NCBI GenBank assembly: GCA_026225945.1
Contig: JAMJFZ010001809.1
Location: 62,001-126,000, forward strand
Direction: 5' to 3'
Source of the DNA: Cricetomys ansorgei
Lineage: Eukaryota > Chordata > Mammalia > Rodentia > Nesomyidae
Length of the DNA stretch: 64,000 bases
The notes beneath the pieces were generated by a model. The model was not told where the DNA came from. It saw nothing but the letters and a program-made list of their open reading frames with translations, and did no database searches. Every line of letters starts with the position of its first letter. The first letter of the stretch is position 1. Positions 34,828 through 46,507 of this stretch are shown piece by piece. The position numbers were made by a program, and so were the translations under genes.

Positions 34828-34858
<31 letters not shown>
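34709..34858. repeat. Compound (CT)n-(GT)n-(CT)n-(CA)n repeat
   Basis: About 40 bp of CTGT/CT units, a (GT)n of about 20 units, another CT block, then a (CA)n of about 10 units. The GT and CA parts on the same strand are complementary. Confidence 0.92.
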
Positions 34859-34859
<1 letters not shown>

Positions 34860-35364
34860 TTAATAAAATTAGAGTGACTAAGCAATTCATTTCGACAGTG
34901 GGTATTGACCTGGACCCTGTACGCCCTCCACTGAGAGCACTTCCCCACCCCCATCAGGATTTCTTCATGGCTTTTTGGAAAGCAGTGTGTCACAGGTTTT
35001 CTTAAATTGCAAAATCCTACCTTTTAGAAACCCTGTTCTGTTCTTTGCTGTTGATTTCTGTTCTGTTTTCCAAGCCATGAATTCTTTTACAAACAATGAT
35101 TGTCCTGCTCTTCACTGTGTTCTTCTAAGACTCTACTTATCTGGCACAAGGTCTGTTATATGTTCTAAAAAAAAAAAAACAAATACTACTGCTCACACCA
35201 GTCCTATGCAAAAGTTCTAGAAAGATCTAGGAAGAACTTTCTAGCTTGTTCATTACAGACTGAGAAAAACATGTGTACATGAAACCTATCTGCATAGTTT
35301 TACATAGAATTAAGTTTATCTAACTTATGAAACTCTTCTGAGATAGCTTTCTTTCAGTTTATTT

Positions 35365-35460
35365 AATTCACCTATTGTACTTTATGTGTGTGAGTGTTTT
35401 GCCTGCCTGTGTGTGTGTGTACCACACAAGAGGGCCTCATGCTCTCAGAGGAACTGACAT
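35365..35460 (-). mobile_element. B3 tail fragment
   Basis: tgtactttatgtgtgtgagtg, ttttgcctgcctgtgtg and gaggaactgaca; truncated. Confidence 0.45.
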
Positions 35461-35847
35461 AACTCTTATTTTTCTGCTAGTCTTCACTGTAATAATTGTG
35501 TAAACTGACACCTGTGTTAGGGAAGAAACTACAAATAAGCATACACAGAGGACTTCAATGTGTTACCATGACACCAACAATCACACTGTTATACACATAG
35601 AACTGTCCTCTAAGAGGTTAATAAAGGCTGCTTCAGGAAAGAAATTTGTTCGAAAATGAAGTCTCCGAACAACTACGAAAAGGAGGTAGGACTGAATATG
35701 TATCCAAGAAAGCTTTCTTCTTGAAACTCAGCCCCAGTTGTAGCCAATCAACAAGACCACGCATCTCCTCCCAATACAATGTTGAATGAGAGCTTCTACG
35801 TACACATCCTATACTTTCCGTTTAACCAATGAAAATATTACGGGTGT

Positions 35848-36065
35848 GGGCTGGAGAGATGGCTCAGTGGTTAAAAGCACTTGCTACTCTTCCAGAGGAC
35901 CTGGGTTCAGTTCCTAGCATGCACATGGTGGCTCACAACCACCTGTATCTCCAGTTCCAGGGAACCCGATGCCCTCTTCTGGCTGTTCACTCGCGCACAC
36001 ATGGTGACATACATATACTCAGGCAAACGCTCATACACATAAAATATAAGTAAATGCGTCTTTTT
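35848..36065 (+). mobile_element. B3/B2-type SINE, nearly intact
   Basis: It starts gggctggagagatggctcag and keeps the Pol III A- and B-box regions (ggctcagtggtt, ggttcagttcc). It ends in cacataaaatataagtaaatg and a T-run. It is one of the least diverged SINEs in the window. Confidence 0.92.
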
Positions 36066-36678
36066 AAAAATATGGATAAACATATTCTTTTTTTCAAGTG
36101 TCCAGTTTTGGAAATTTTATATTTTAGTAGCTGTTGAGTCAGTGTAGGAGCCCAGTGACTATAATTTTTAACTTTTACTAACTAAATAATACAGATGGAT
36201 GAAATGCATTCATTTATTTGAATCTTGACACCTTCAGACAAGGGCAATCTTGACATTCCAATTAAGCTTTCACTGTCTTTGCATTGAAAGGAAAAGTCCT
36301 ATTCTCAAGGCAGGCGTTACAAGTCAGAAGTCCTGATGAGCTGCTTGGTACCAGCCACTGAAAGTGATGCACATTCTCAGCACATAAAAGTCTAAATTTC
36401 ATTGAGGAAAGTAACCTACAAAAATGTATGCCTCCGTGTAATATGTGTGATTAAATGTTACTTGTTTCAAAGCTAATATTCTGATGCTTCTTCCAATTAC
36501 AGCTTCTTGGAAGTTTTATTCCATATCGCTTATTCTGTTTCAAATAGCTCTCCATTTTAAGCTTTGTACACAGGCATGAATATTTAGCCTTAACTTTTGA
36601 TGAAAATTCAGAAATAATCTTTGTCTAGGCTACAAGACTCATTTCATACGGAGACCACAGGCTTAAAAACTAAATCTA
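36066..36678. other. Intergenic unique sequence
   Basis: AT-rich, no gene recognised. Confidence 0.5.
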
Positions 36679-36679
36679 A

Positions 36680-36840
36680 GAGCTGGGCAGTGGTGGCCCA
36701 TGCCTTAAATCCCAGCACTCTGGAGGAAGAGGCAGGAGAATCTCTGTAAAATTGAAGCCAGCCTGGTCTACAGGGTGAGTTCCAGGACAGCCAGAGTTAC
36801 AACAGAAAAACCCTGTCTTGAAAAAGAAACAAACAAAAAC
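36680..36840 (+). mobile_element. B1 SINE
   Basis: gagctgggcagtggtggccc, aaatcccagcactctgg, agccagcctggtctacaggg and an A-rich tail with caaacaaaaac. Confidence 0.92.
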
Positions 36841-37271
36841 TAAAGCTACTTCTCCTTCTTCTGAATGTGATGTTGGGTCTTAAAAGCCAGTCTTCTTGGG
36901 AAAATCTTTGTATGATACACTCAGTACAAAATTTGCCGGCCTAAGTGCGCAACCCATGAGGCACTGCACTCAGACTGCTGTGCAGCCGGTCTGCACCCAC
37001 TCAACAGCGACACTTTGCCTCTGACTTCCCCTGGCAACCTCTCTTCCTCTGTGTGTTTCTATGACTTGGGCTACTTCAGACGCCTCATAGAGTGGAATCA
37101 GCACTGCTCTTTTGGTTACTGGTGTATTTCATTTAGGAAAATGCTTTATGTTCCACCTATGATGTAGTGTATGACAGAATTCCTTCTTTGCTTGAGATCA
37201 AATAATATTCTGGTATACATTACAAATTTCATGCATTTATGCATTTGTTTTTGTCTTCAATAGTTTTCAGC

Positions 37272-37342
37272 CGTGCCAATGGTTGAACCCAGGTCCTTGG
37301 CCATGCCAAGCAAATGTTTCACCACTGAACTATCCAGGACCC
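37272..37342 (-). mobile_element. ID-like SINE, minus orientation
   Basis: tggttgaacccaggtccttg, gccaagcaaatgtttcacc and actgaactatccaggacccc form an inverted tRNA-derived ID-like head. Confidence 0.55.
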
Positions 37343-37509
37343 CGAAGTGCCGTTTATGTTGATAATCACATGTTGTTTTATCTCTTGTCTACTGTGAAAA
37401 ATGTCACAAAGAACACTGATTTTTTTTTATTATTACCACTTCAAAATCTTGCTTTAATTAATTGGTTATATATCTGACTGTGATGTTGCTGAATCATGCG
37501 GTTGTTGTA

Positions 37510-37738
37510 TTTTTTAAACATTTAATTATTTTTACTTTATGAGTATGAATGTTTGCCTGCATGTATGTATGTGTACTGTGTGTGTGCATCACCTACCGAG
37601 GCCAGAAGAAGGTGTTGAGTTTCTTGGAACCAGAGTTACAGATGGTTGTGAGCTGCTACGTGGGTGCAGGGAATGAAACTCAGATCCTCTGAAAGAGCAG
37701 CCGGTGCTCTTAACCACTGAACAACCCCCTGGACCCCA
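37510..37738 (-). mobile_element. B3-type SINE, minus orientation
   Basis: gaggccagaagaaggtgttg, accagagttacagatggttg, agatcctctgaaagagcag and taaccactgaacaaccccc. Confidence 0.88.
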
Positions 37739-38058
37739 GGCAGTCCTATTTTTTGAGGAACTACCATGCCGTTTTCATTATCACAGTGGCCATGCCATTT
37801 TACATTCTTACTGAGCTATTATCCTTTATATGGAGGATGATATTAACTGAATATTATATCACTGTAGCAATTATAAATAATGGTAAAATAGCAACAGTAC
37901 ACGATTATTAGTTATCATATAATGTGATTTGTTCAATACTGAGTTAATAATGTGTTGATTTGCCACCAGTCGGGTCTTATCTGGTGAACTTATGGATTGA
38001 TACCAGCCAAATAATTCTCCACCATAGACTGTTCTAAGTGGGATATCAGTGTAAATTC
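37739..38058. other. Intergenic unique sequence
   Basis: AT-rich; nothing recognised. Confidence 0.5.
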
Positions 38059-38066
38059 AGTGTGTA

Positions 38067-38106
<40 letters not shown>

Positions 38107-38384
38107 CGTGTGTGTGTATGTGTGTGTGCATGTGTGTGCGTGTGCGTGTGTATCTGTGTGTGTGTATGTGTGTGTATGTGTGCGTGTGTGTGCGTGTATG
38201 TGTGTGTGTGTATGTGTATGTGTGTGTGCATGTGTGTGCGTGTGCGTGTGTATCTGTGTGTGTGTATGTGTGTGTATGTGTGCGTGTGTGTGCGTGTATG
38301 TGTGTGTGTGTGTGTGTATGTGTGTGTGTGCGTGTGCGTGTGCATGTGTGTGTGTGTGTGTGTGCGTGTGTGTGCGTGTGTGTG
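38059..38384. repeat. Long imperfect (GT)n with 100-bp higher-order repeat
   Basis: About 325 bp of GT repeats with GC, TATG, GCATG and TATCTG interruptions. The pattern of interruptions in 38121-38220 is repeated in 38221-38320 with one difference. Frames of up to 143 codons on both strands are repeat artefacts. Confidence 0.95.
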
Positions 38385-39069
38385 ATGCTCTATGGCGGAA
38401 TATGATGGTGCGGACAGTTCCCCCTTACGATGGTTCCATTTATGACTTTTAACGATTTTCCAGTGGCACAGAAGCAATGCGCATTAGTGAAAACCACACT
38501 TTGCATTTTGAGTTTTTATCTTTCCCAGGCTAGTGATATGAAAAGCCATCCTCTATCCTGATTCTGTGCAGAAGAAGTGAATAAGAGGCCCTAACAAGAT
38601 CTACAGTCGTGGTGGTAATGGATGAAGGTGTGCGATTGATGGATTACCTGTAAACCATACTGTAGTGTAGCTAAGCTAAGCTAGGGTGTTGGGGAAACTG
38701 GGGGTAGTTAATGCATTTTTTACTTAGGATATTTCCACTTAGGATGAGTTTATTGAGATGTAACAATCTCTTAAGTTAAGAAAAATGCTTCCTTACCCTG
38801 TCACGCCTATTCTAGAAGGATCTGCAGTTGTCCTGCATTACATGTAGTGAGAGTTTCCAAGTTCTCATTGAACTTTTCTGCATGCACTCATCTATGTGTT
38901 GTCAATCGCGGGTTCCAGAAGATAAAATGATACACGTAAAAAACTTACACTTCTTTAAACTGTGGGTTTAATGAAATTGCTATAAAAATCCAGCAAAGAT
39001 TTCCAAAATAAAATTTTTAAAAGTGTTGAGATGGAGGCTGAAGCGAGCGGTTAAAATGGATGGATTACT
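38385..39069. other. Intergenic unique sequence
   Basis: No gene recognised. Confidence 0.5.
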
Positions 39070-39160
39070 TACTTTCCTCATTGCTATGGCCAAATATTGC
39101 CAAGGACAATTTAAAGGAAGAGGAGTTTACTACAGTTTGAGTGGATTGTGCCTGCATTCC
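39070..39160 (+). mobile_element. Possible MaLR-type fragment
   Basis: cctcattgctatggccaaat, gacaatttaaaggaagagg and tttactacagtttgag resemble a common rodent LTR-associated repeat. Short and uncertain. Confidence 0.35.
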
Positions 39161-39872
39161 TGCCCACCTGGCCAGTTGGATAAATGGACAAAAGTATCGG
39201 TCTCTAAGTCAAGCCATGATGTTTTATAACATGGAGAGCCCACAGTATTTCAGAATCCAGATTGGGGATTATATTCCTGTGGTATTTTTTATTAAACCAG
39301 ATGCAGGATACATGCAGAAATTGGGAAAATTGCCAAATGATTGATGAGTTTAATGAGCTCCTGTGATTATAATAACAACACATTTTTATCAAGTTAATAC
39401 AAGTTTTATCAAGTAAATGAATTGTCATCAAGTTAATAAAACTCTGCTTCCAATTTATTAATTTCTGAGAGAAAGAAATCCAACGGTATTTCTAAATATT
39501 ACGTTGTAACAAACTGTCCTAGGTAATTAAAGCAATAATGGATAACCTGAATATCACCTTCACATCTCATTTGCTAAAACCAGCATTCACAGAAGCATCT
39601 GAAAAATCAGAAAACTGAGCAGTTGTTCAAGACCATGACCAAAGGAGGGTTTTCACACAAATGTGTGACTGTGTTAAAGAAAGAAGAAACATGCTCTTTG
39701 TGCAAATGGCAAAGGGTAGAGTGGTGGAGCTGGGGGCATTTGCAGGGTCTCGGGGGCTAACTTTCAATTTGAGGGTGAGTCCTGTCAGGCCTGGAGAAGG
39801 GGACCTGTTCCCAAACAACATCCAGGTCAACGTGGAGCTTCTCCTGGCTACTGACTATTAAAAAATTCCTTG
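39161..39872. other. Intergenic unique sequence
   Basis: Nothing recognised. Confidence 0.5.
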
Positions 39873-40037
39873 TCGCCAGGTGGCAGTGGCTCACTCCTTT
39901 AATTACAGCAATCAGGAGGCAGAGGCAGGTAGATCTCTGAGCCTGAGGGCAGCTTGGTCTTCAGAGCAGGTTTAAAGACAGCCAGGGTCAAACAGAGAAA
40001 CCCTGTCTCAAAAACAAAAACAAACAAACAAACAAAA
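39873..40037 (+). mobile_element. B1 SINE
   Basis: gccaggtggcagtggctcac, tttaattacagcaatcagg, aggcagaggcaggtagatc, agaaaccctgtctcaaaaac and a (CAAA)n tail. Confidence 0.9.
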
Positions 40038-40244
40038 AAATCCAGGTGAAGTTATTAAGAAAACATTAGGGTTTCGTGGATGTAGAATGCTGGCGTTGGG
40101 AAGGGCTTGCTGCTACCCTGTCTGTGCGTAACAAGAGGAAACGCAGGCACTGTAAGCCATTACGCATTCCACTTATGTCCTGCTTTTCTCTTTGGCCTAG
40201 TTTTTAATGTACACACTGCTAATTTAGCCGTAAACTTGCTTCCA

Positions 40245-40383
40245 TAGGGCAAATCTGGGTCTGAATCCCAGAACCAACATGGTGGCAGCTCATGACTGCC
40301 TTTGCCTCCAGCTCCAGGGGAACCGACACCTGCTTCCATCCTCCCTGAGCACTGCACAAGAACGTGCACAAGCACATACACAT
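40245..40383 (+). mobile_element. B2/B3 SINE body, tail split by insertion
   Basis: tctgaatcccagaaccaacatg, gtggcagctcatgactgcc and ccagggg, then a CA-rich tail that breaks at 40383. The matching AT-rich tail (tacataatttaaaataaaat) is found at about 41513, beyond a 1.1-kb insertion. Confidence 0.7.
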
Positions 40384-41511
40384 TGTAGGGGCTCTGCAGC
40401 TGAAGAGTCCGCAGTGCGAGGCTCTACATCTGGAAAGCCCCGTCCTCTACCCAGTCCATAGCAGTGCAAGGTTCCCAGGTTGGGATGGCCCTGCCCCTAC
40501 ACACAACCCACAACCCAGGGCTCCTGCATCTGTGGAGAGCTCCGCCCCAACACACTCCTCTATACCTACTGAGCAGGGCCTGAGCCCTGGTCCCCTCAAG
40601 GGTCCACAGCTGGGTCCCTTCCATGTGGAGGGAGTTTGGCCTTAGCCCTGACCCCCTGCCAGGTCCAATCCTCCTCAAGGTGTCAAACAGGTCCTGGACT
40701 GCTTCATGGTGGGCCCTGCAGGCAGCCGTGGCAGCAGGCCATCTGAATTGAGGACTGGACTTCTGTCTGCCTGCTCCTGGCCCAAAATGGCATCTCAGAG
40801 CTAACTGTGTTTTTGCTGGGGAGCAAATCTGACTTTCTCTAGCAAGCCTAGTCCCTCCTGCTATCAGCTGCTGTTTGGGGCTGCTGCTTGCCTCCCTCAC
40901 CACCCTGCTGGGGACCCCGGGGCAGGGCCACCACCCCTTGTGCCCACCATGAACCCCAAATGGTGCCTAGGACTACTGGGGAGCCAGCATATTTCCCCTT
41001 TGAGGGAGTCTGGCTTTGCACATCCAGGGAGCTCTGGGATTTGAGATGCCCCATAAGAAAGATCCCCACTGGGACTATCAGGGACCCCACTCACTACTGA
41101 CTATGGGATCAGTAGCATCTGCTGCTGGCTGAGCAGCATAGAGTGGCCCCAACTAACACAGATGTCCTAATCTGGGTCCCTCAACCCTCTCCAGACTAGC
41201 CAAATAAGGGCAAAAAATCCTACCAATCACAGGACACCCTGGGAGGCTCCTCAGGGACACTATATAAAGAGCAGCCTTCTGAACTCTACTGAGAGTAGGG
41301 ACGGGGCACAGCTTAGGCTGCTGCCTTCCTCCCAAGTTGAGGCAGCCACCAAGAGAAGAAGCAAGAAGAACACCTCAGGTCAGCCTGGAGACATTTCCCT
41401 TCAGAATTGCAACATTGGGGACACTTTCCCACCTCAGAGGTGTGGGGTTCCTGGGCTCCTGACTTGCCAGGGCACTTTTCCATCTCTGTTCGAGCCAAAT
41501 AAAAACCCTAA
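40384..41511 (+). mobile_element. LTR-like insertion, 1.1 kb, unclassified
   Basis: A GC-rich segment unlike its surroundings, starting TGTAGGGGCTCTGC and ending near CCCTAACA. Near its 3' end are CCAATCA (41223), TATATAAAG (41261) and AATAAA (41498), the order expected of an LTR promoter and polyadenylation signal. It sits inside a SINE tail. The target duplication is blurred by CA repeats (ACACAT before, ATACAT after). Open frames of 159 codons (minus) and 93 codons (plus) inside have no recognisable domain. It could also be a composite repeat. Confidence 0.5.
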
Positions 41512-42189
41512 CATACATAATTTAAAATAAAATGAGTAGGTGGGGGGAGAGGGAGAGAGAGAGGGAAATACCCTACTTCTAGTGGAGGAGCAAATAGCAG
41601 CAGACGGCTGCTGAGGGAGGGAGGGTCTGGGCACAGGGTTCAGTCACCGATGTGTTGCTCGTGCCTCAGTGAACGACCACTCACACATGCAGGCAGCACT
41701 CAGTGGACTCAATAGATTATAAATTGGTACCTCAAACAGCACCTTCTGAACGCTGGAGTCCTCCACTGGCTTTCCTGCGTTAAACGTAAAGAACAGAGAA
41801 AACGGAGACACACTGAGGATATTTATGGGACAGGCATACACATGATAAGTACCATAGACCACCGTAGCCGATGTTCCCGCAGGCAGAGCTCAGCCACATG
41901 GATTCACAATTCCACCAACTGTGGAGCGAGCTGGGGAAAGTGCACCAGCATTGGGATGTCAGGGTTAAGTTCACTGAATAGAACATGTCTTCAGCTACGA
42001 CTATCATGGTCGTTATATTTCTACTTTCTGTCTGGGAGATTTAGACTATCATTTTTTATTTCTTTGCAGCAAGATCTGCACTATGCATTTCAGGAAGACA
42101 AATATTACTGCAAGCAGTCTGTTACTATAGTAAGTGCCTTGAGAAATCACAGCGCCTTCCAGATTAATATTGAATATCACTTCTCAAGT
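41512..42189. other. Intergenic unique sequence
   Basis: A 128-codon + frame (41842-42228) shows no recognisable domain. Nothing else supported. Confidence 0.45.
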
Positions 42190-42370
42190 GGAGCTAGAGA
42201 CTCACTGGTCCCAAGTTTGTCAAGCTGACGAAAGCCGAGCAGCACATAGAACATGGAGACAGGAGAATGAAGTGACAACAGCAGTCAGGAAGTAGAGAGC
42301 AGTGAGTGCCTGCGCTGAGCTGGTTCTCTGCTTGATTCCGCCCTGGAATTCAGTCCTCTACTTGAAGTGA
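42190..42370 (-). mobile_element. Possible MaLR-type fragment
   Basis: tttgtcaagctgacgaaagc, aacatggagacaggagaatg and ggttctctgcttgattccg hint at an inverted MaLR LTR; diverged. Confidence 0.35.
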
Positions 42371-42479
42371 TGCAGATCCAGGGCTTTGGTGGGGTGACTG
42401 AACCCCTCACAGTGCTGGACACTCACAGACACCAATGATAGATGACCCAGGGCCAGTGGCTCTGATTCTGTTCTTCACA

Positions 42480-43270
42480 CCAACGAAAATTAAAGATGGA
42501 GGCTCTCATGGGAGTATGCAAAGGTACACTTCATTAAGAATTGTTCCAGAAAAGGGAGAAGTTATGAAAACTTTTACGTAAAAATGAGAAAAGGAGAACT
42601 CAAAGGAAAGTGAGAGAGAAACCCTTGAGAGAGGGAGAGGTTTCCAAGAGAGGGACAAGGGACTCGGATCCACTGTCTAGAGATGCCATGGGGCAGAAGC
42701 TGGACCAAAGCTTAGGTAACTGCCACTGTGGAGGGATCCAGCCTTTTTCACAAATGGGTTCACAAAAACTCTACGCAGGAGGGAGTACGAGTGCGGGAAA
42801 AATGAGGAATGACAAACGAACAGCAGTTTGTTCTTTTATGGGACCCAAAGAAATGGCATGCACAATCGTGCTTTGAAATGACACGTGGAACACGCTTTAG
42901 GAGTAAAACACAGGAGCTTTTTTAATAGGGGAATTAATTAATTAAGAAAAGACAGGAGCAAGAGAGAGACTGACAATGCGCCTTGTCAGTGGAAAAGCCA
43001 CACCAAAAGGAGGAGGGAGAGACTGACAATGTACATCACCGGGGAGAACCACACCAGAAAGAGAGAGAATTGCTCTGGCAAAAAGCTTTAAAAAGCCAAA
43101 TGCAGTTTTTTGGTATGCAGAAGTTAGTCAGGCCTCAGGAGGAGCCAGCTTGATATGCAGATGAAGTCACTTCTAGAAGTCAATCACGCCCAGGGAGGAG
43201 CCAGGTGTCCTTCCTCCTGTGACTTACATACTTCAAGGTTATCTTGTTTACTATGAAAAAACATTTGACT
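42480..43270. other. Purine-rich sequence, possibly ERV-derived
   Basis: Purine-rich DNA with partly repeated blocks gagagactgacaatgcgcc and gagagactgacaatgtacatc at about 42965 and 43020. Composition and the repeated blocks suggest an old ERV or LTR, but no ends, promoter or coding domain are clear. Confidence 0.35.
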
Positions 43271-44274
43271 AAATAATCCATAATTGGTTGAATGTTACTG
43301 TTGGCTGAATAATATCTCCATCTGCCTCAAACAGAGCAGGGTGCGTTCAGGCGCCAAAGGGTTTTTTGTTTTTTTTTTTAAATGTTTTTTAGCTCTTTGG
43401 TGAGTATTTATTTTTTCTTTATCTGGGCTCTTTTTGGTTCTATGTGTTAAAGGCTTGTCTCTTCCTGGGAGGCCCAACACCCACTCCAGGAATAGCCTTA
43501 CAGTGTACTATCAGCATGCATAGATAGCTCTACACATGCCAGGACTTAGAAGCCTGCAAGGTATTTTACAACAACAATTACTTTTGAGTAAAATGGCTGT
43601 GTCCCCTTCTCAGCCAACAACAGCCAGCTCGGTATTACTAGACTGTACAGACATTATTATTGATGAAAGTCTTTTGTCGCCATTACAGCAAAGAGGAGAA
43701 GGCGGCAAAATGGCTGGCGAGCTGAAATTCCCTGGCCAGGGAGCCTGGAACTTTGTCATGCAGACTTCATCCATGTTACCAGGGTATTGGGGCTCCCAGC
43801 AGGTAACTTCTATTGAGATTGGTTATTTCTTTAGGTGATCATGTGTTGAGCCACTGGAGAGCTCATGTGCTTTGCAAATGTTCCCCTGACCCAGCCAGGG
43901 AGTTGCCTGTGCACTGCCTCCCCTAGCCCCACATACAGTGTTTGAAGACCTCTTTCCGCATCCCCAGCTTGCACTTCACTGGCTGATGGTCTTTGCTAGC
44001 TGTTAGTCACGGATGGAATTGCTATCTCCGACCTTGTAGGCATCTTAAGTGCTGTAGTTGTATTAAGCTCTCTTTATTCTCCCATTTGCATGACTGGCTT
44101 ATAGCTCTACCAATAGCTGAGAGTGAACTCTATCCCAGCCACCAAGATGTAGCTGCAGTCTTTCTCAGTTATGTCATATTCAGCTCCTAGCATCTGTTAT
44201 TATGACAACCTCTGTGGACAAATTTCAGTACGCACAATGGGCGTTTCCCTTACTACCCTCAGAAAGACATGTCT
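43271..44274. other. Intergenic unique sequence
   Basis: No gene recognised. The 100-codon + frame at 43536-43838 has no known domain. Confidence 0.45.
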
Positions 44275-44420
44275 GCATCAGTTCTGTCTGTATTTAGGAT
44301 GAGTTTTCCCACCTTAGTTAACCCAATCTAGATAAGTCCTCACAGACACACCCAGAGATTAGTCTCCATAGTGATTCCAAATCCCATCAAGCTGACAAGC
44401 AAGAGTAACCATCACAACAT
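44275..44420 (-). mobile_element. MaLR-type LTR fragment, minus orientation
   Basis: ttaacccaatctagataagtc, ctcacagacacacccagag, gtgattccaaatcccatc and aagctgacaagcaagagtaac match the inverted 5' part of a rodent MaLR LTR. Confidence 0.65.
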
Positions 44421-45341
44421 GCTTTTAAGTGTCTGAAAACCACTCCTCAAGATGCAGGGAGCAGAGTGAAGCTGTCTCAGGCCTTGACCTATGCTTATGA
44501 TATGAGGACTCTGTCTTTCTTTCCCAGCCACTTCCCAGGTCTCATAAATCGAAGAATTCTGTGTGTGATTGTAAGAACACAATACAGGGAACCCAGATGA
44601 AATTCAGATAAATATTAATTTCACTGTGAATATTCTTTGGGCCATACATTAAAAGGTTATTCAAAGTTCAATGAATGGGGGCACCTGTGCATTGTATTGA
44701 GACGTCAAGAAGACTAGATCGGCTATATTTTTGTTCTCTCCATGTTCTTTCAACTTCCTAAAACATAACACTAAAGCACATGCCCTCAGACCCACCATGT
44801 CCTTATTAAAGCTGTCTGCCATGCTTCCTGGGGGACTATGGTCAAATTACAGCTCATCACAGCACCTACCGCAGTCTCTTCATCTCCGTAAGTCTTTCCA
44901 TGATCACGATCCCTTCAGTATCTTTGTTTCTGACTTCTTTTACTGTCTCCTGTCAGAACATGGAAGGTTTTCTTTTGTACCATTAGGGCAGCTAGAGTCC
45001 AGGACAGGATAGTCCCAGTTCTGTAGACACTGGCTGTCCAGAAGGTGCATTTGTTCCTCACCATTGTGAATGTAGATGTCCTGAGGCAGAAGTTCTGGAT
45101 TTGTTTCTTAGAGTCAGGAACTAGATTTTAAGTTGGAGTGTCATTGATTTTCTTCAGTAATACCTTGTCTACCCATTAGCTCACTTAACGTGAGTATTCA
45201 CAGGAGAGTACATTCGATTCTTGTTTAGCCCGTTGACAGAAGGCTACTAAATGTATCTGGAGATCAATTCCAGCCCTGAAAAATTTTCTAACTAAAAAGA
45301 CAGGATACAAAATGAAAGCACACATTACATAAGAAGTCAGG
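44421..45341. other. Intergenic unique sequence
   Basis: Nothing recognised as a gene. Confidence 0.5.
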
Positions 45342-45461
45342 GGGCTGGAGAGACGGCTCCATGGTTAAGAGATCTTGTTGCTATTGCAGACAGCCTGCAT
45401 TCAGTTCCCAGCACCCAAGTCAGGTAACTCATAACCAACTGAAATTCCAACACACACACAC

Positions 45462-45500
<39 letters not shown>
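45342..45500 (+). mobile_element. B2/B3 SINE with (CA)n tail
   Basis: gggctggagagacggctcca, tggttaagagatcttgttgc and ttcagttcccagcacccaag, followed by a CA microsatellite to about 45500. Confidence 0.85.
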
Positions 45501-45909
45501 TACCATACTCTCTTTTTAAGAAAGTAAATAAGCAATCAGCACTACAACTAGAAAAGCACATTTTGAGAGGTGCAGCTGAGTGACAACCATGATGGTGTGG
45601 GCTTGATATGCAGAATATTTCAGAATATTCAGTTTCACACTTTCCTTTTAACTAGAAGGTCTTCAAATGTTCTCTATATAAAATAACACGTTAATCTCAT
45701 GTCTTTTTCCCTACAGGTCTTCTGAGGTCTTTCTTGCTTCTTTGATTCTTTTGTTTTCAATCCATTAAGAATTTTGTGTAATGGAAATAAAAAAAATTTT
45801 AAGTTAAAAATCTTTCTTCCCACCATTATTTATTCAATGAACTCTACTGAGCGCTTTCCTTGTGAGAGGAACCCAGAGATGGATTTACTACACTGACAAG
45901 AATTCTAGA

Positions 45910-46090
45910 GCTGGAGAAGCACTGGCTGTTCTTTCAGAGGATTTGGGTTCGGTTCCCAGCACCCACACAGCAGCTCACGCTGTCACCCTAGTTGCAGGGG
46001 ATCTGATGTCTTCTAGCCTCTGAGGACACCAAGAACACAGGTACGTGTAGACAAAAGCTCATTGACAATGTATTTATTTATTTATTTTTT
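45910..46090 (+). mobile_element. B2/B3-type SINE
   Basis: gctggagaagcactggctgt, gatttgggttcggttccc, agcacccacacagcagctc and tcttctagcctctgaggac, ending in a (TTTA)n tail. Confidence 0.8.
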
Positions 46091-46429
46091 AAAGGGAAAA
46101 CAGCTCTACAGATAAAACATTTCTATGGCACAAATTTGAATGAGTGAATGAGTGAATGAATGAATGGGTGAGCGGATGAATGAAACGGAGAAAACGTCCT
46201 TCTTTTAAGCACTCAGACTGGACGCCCGAACTCTCAGAGATGTCAACTCCCTCAGATGTGTTCTAAAATGTCATAGAGGGTGAGGACCGACAGACGAGGA
46301 TCGCCCCGTGAGCCCGTGAAGGCGGTGCTGGCTACCTCCGCGGCGCTGGGGCTGCGTGCGCGGGTGACCATTTCAGGCCCCTCTCGGATTCCGTAGTCGC
46401 ACCGCCCCGGAAGGCGCACGCGCAGGAAG

Positions 46430-46437
46430 TGACGTCG
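46430..46437 (+). promoter_or_regulatory. CRE-like site in Rfc3 promoter
   Basis: TGACGTCG differs from the CREB/ATF consensus TGACGTCA only in the last base. It overlaps the end of an ETS-like caggaagtg. Confidence 0.5.
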
Positions 46438-46452
46438 CGCGGTTAGGCGCTC

Positions 46453-46460
46453 GCGGGAAA
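46453..46460 (+). promoter_or_regulatory. E2F consensus site in Rfc3 promoter
   Basis: GCGGGAAA is the reverse complement of TTTCCCGC and fits the E2F consensus TTTSSCGC exactly, 47 bp before the start codon. Confidence 0.65.
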
Positions 46461-46507
46461 ACTTGTCTTCTAGGTGGCGGGCCCGCGGGTGGGGATCTGC
46501 AGCTGCC

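Noticed and set aside
35848..36065. tRNA-like Pol III A and B boxes
   Set aside because: They belong to a B2/B3 SINE, not to a functional tRNA gene; no cloverleaf with acceptor stem can be formed.
38046..38477. Open frames of up to 143 codons on both strands
   Set aside because: They translate a GT/AC microsatellite; the overlap on both strands is a repeat artefact.
40424..40903. 159-codon minus-strand frame
   Set aside because: It lies in the GC-rich LTR-like insertion; no domain recognised and no superantigen-type or envelope-type features seen.
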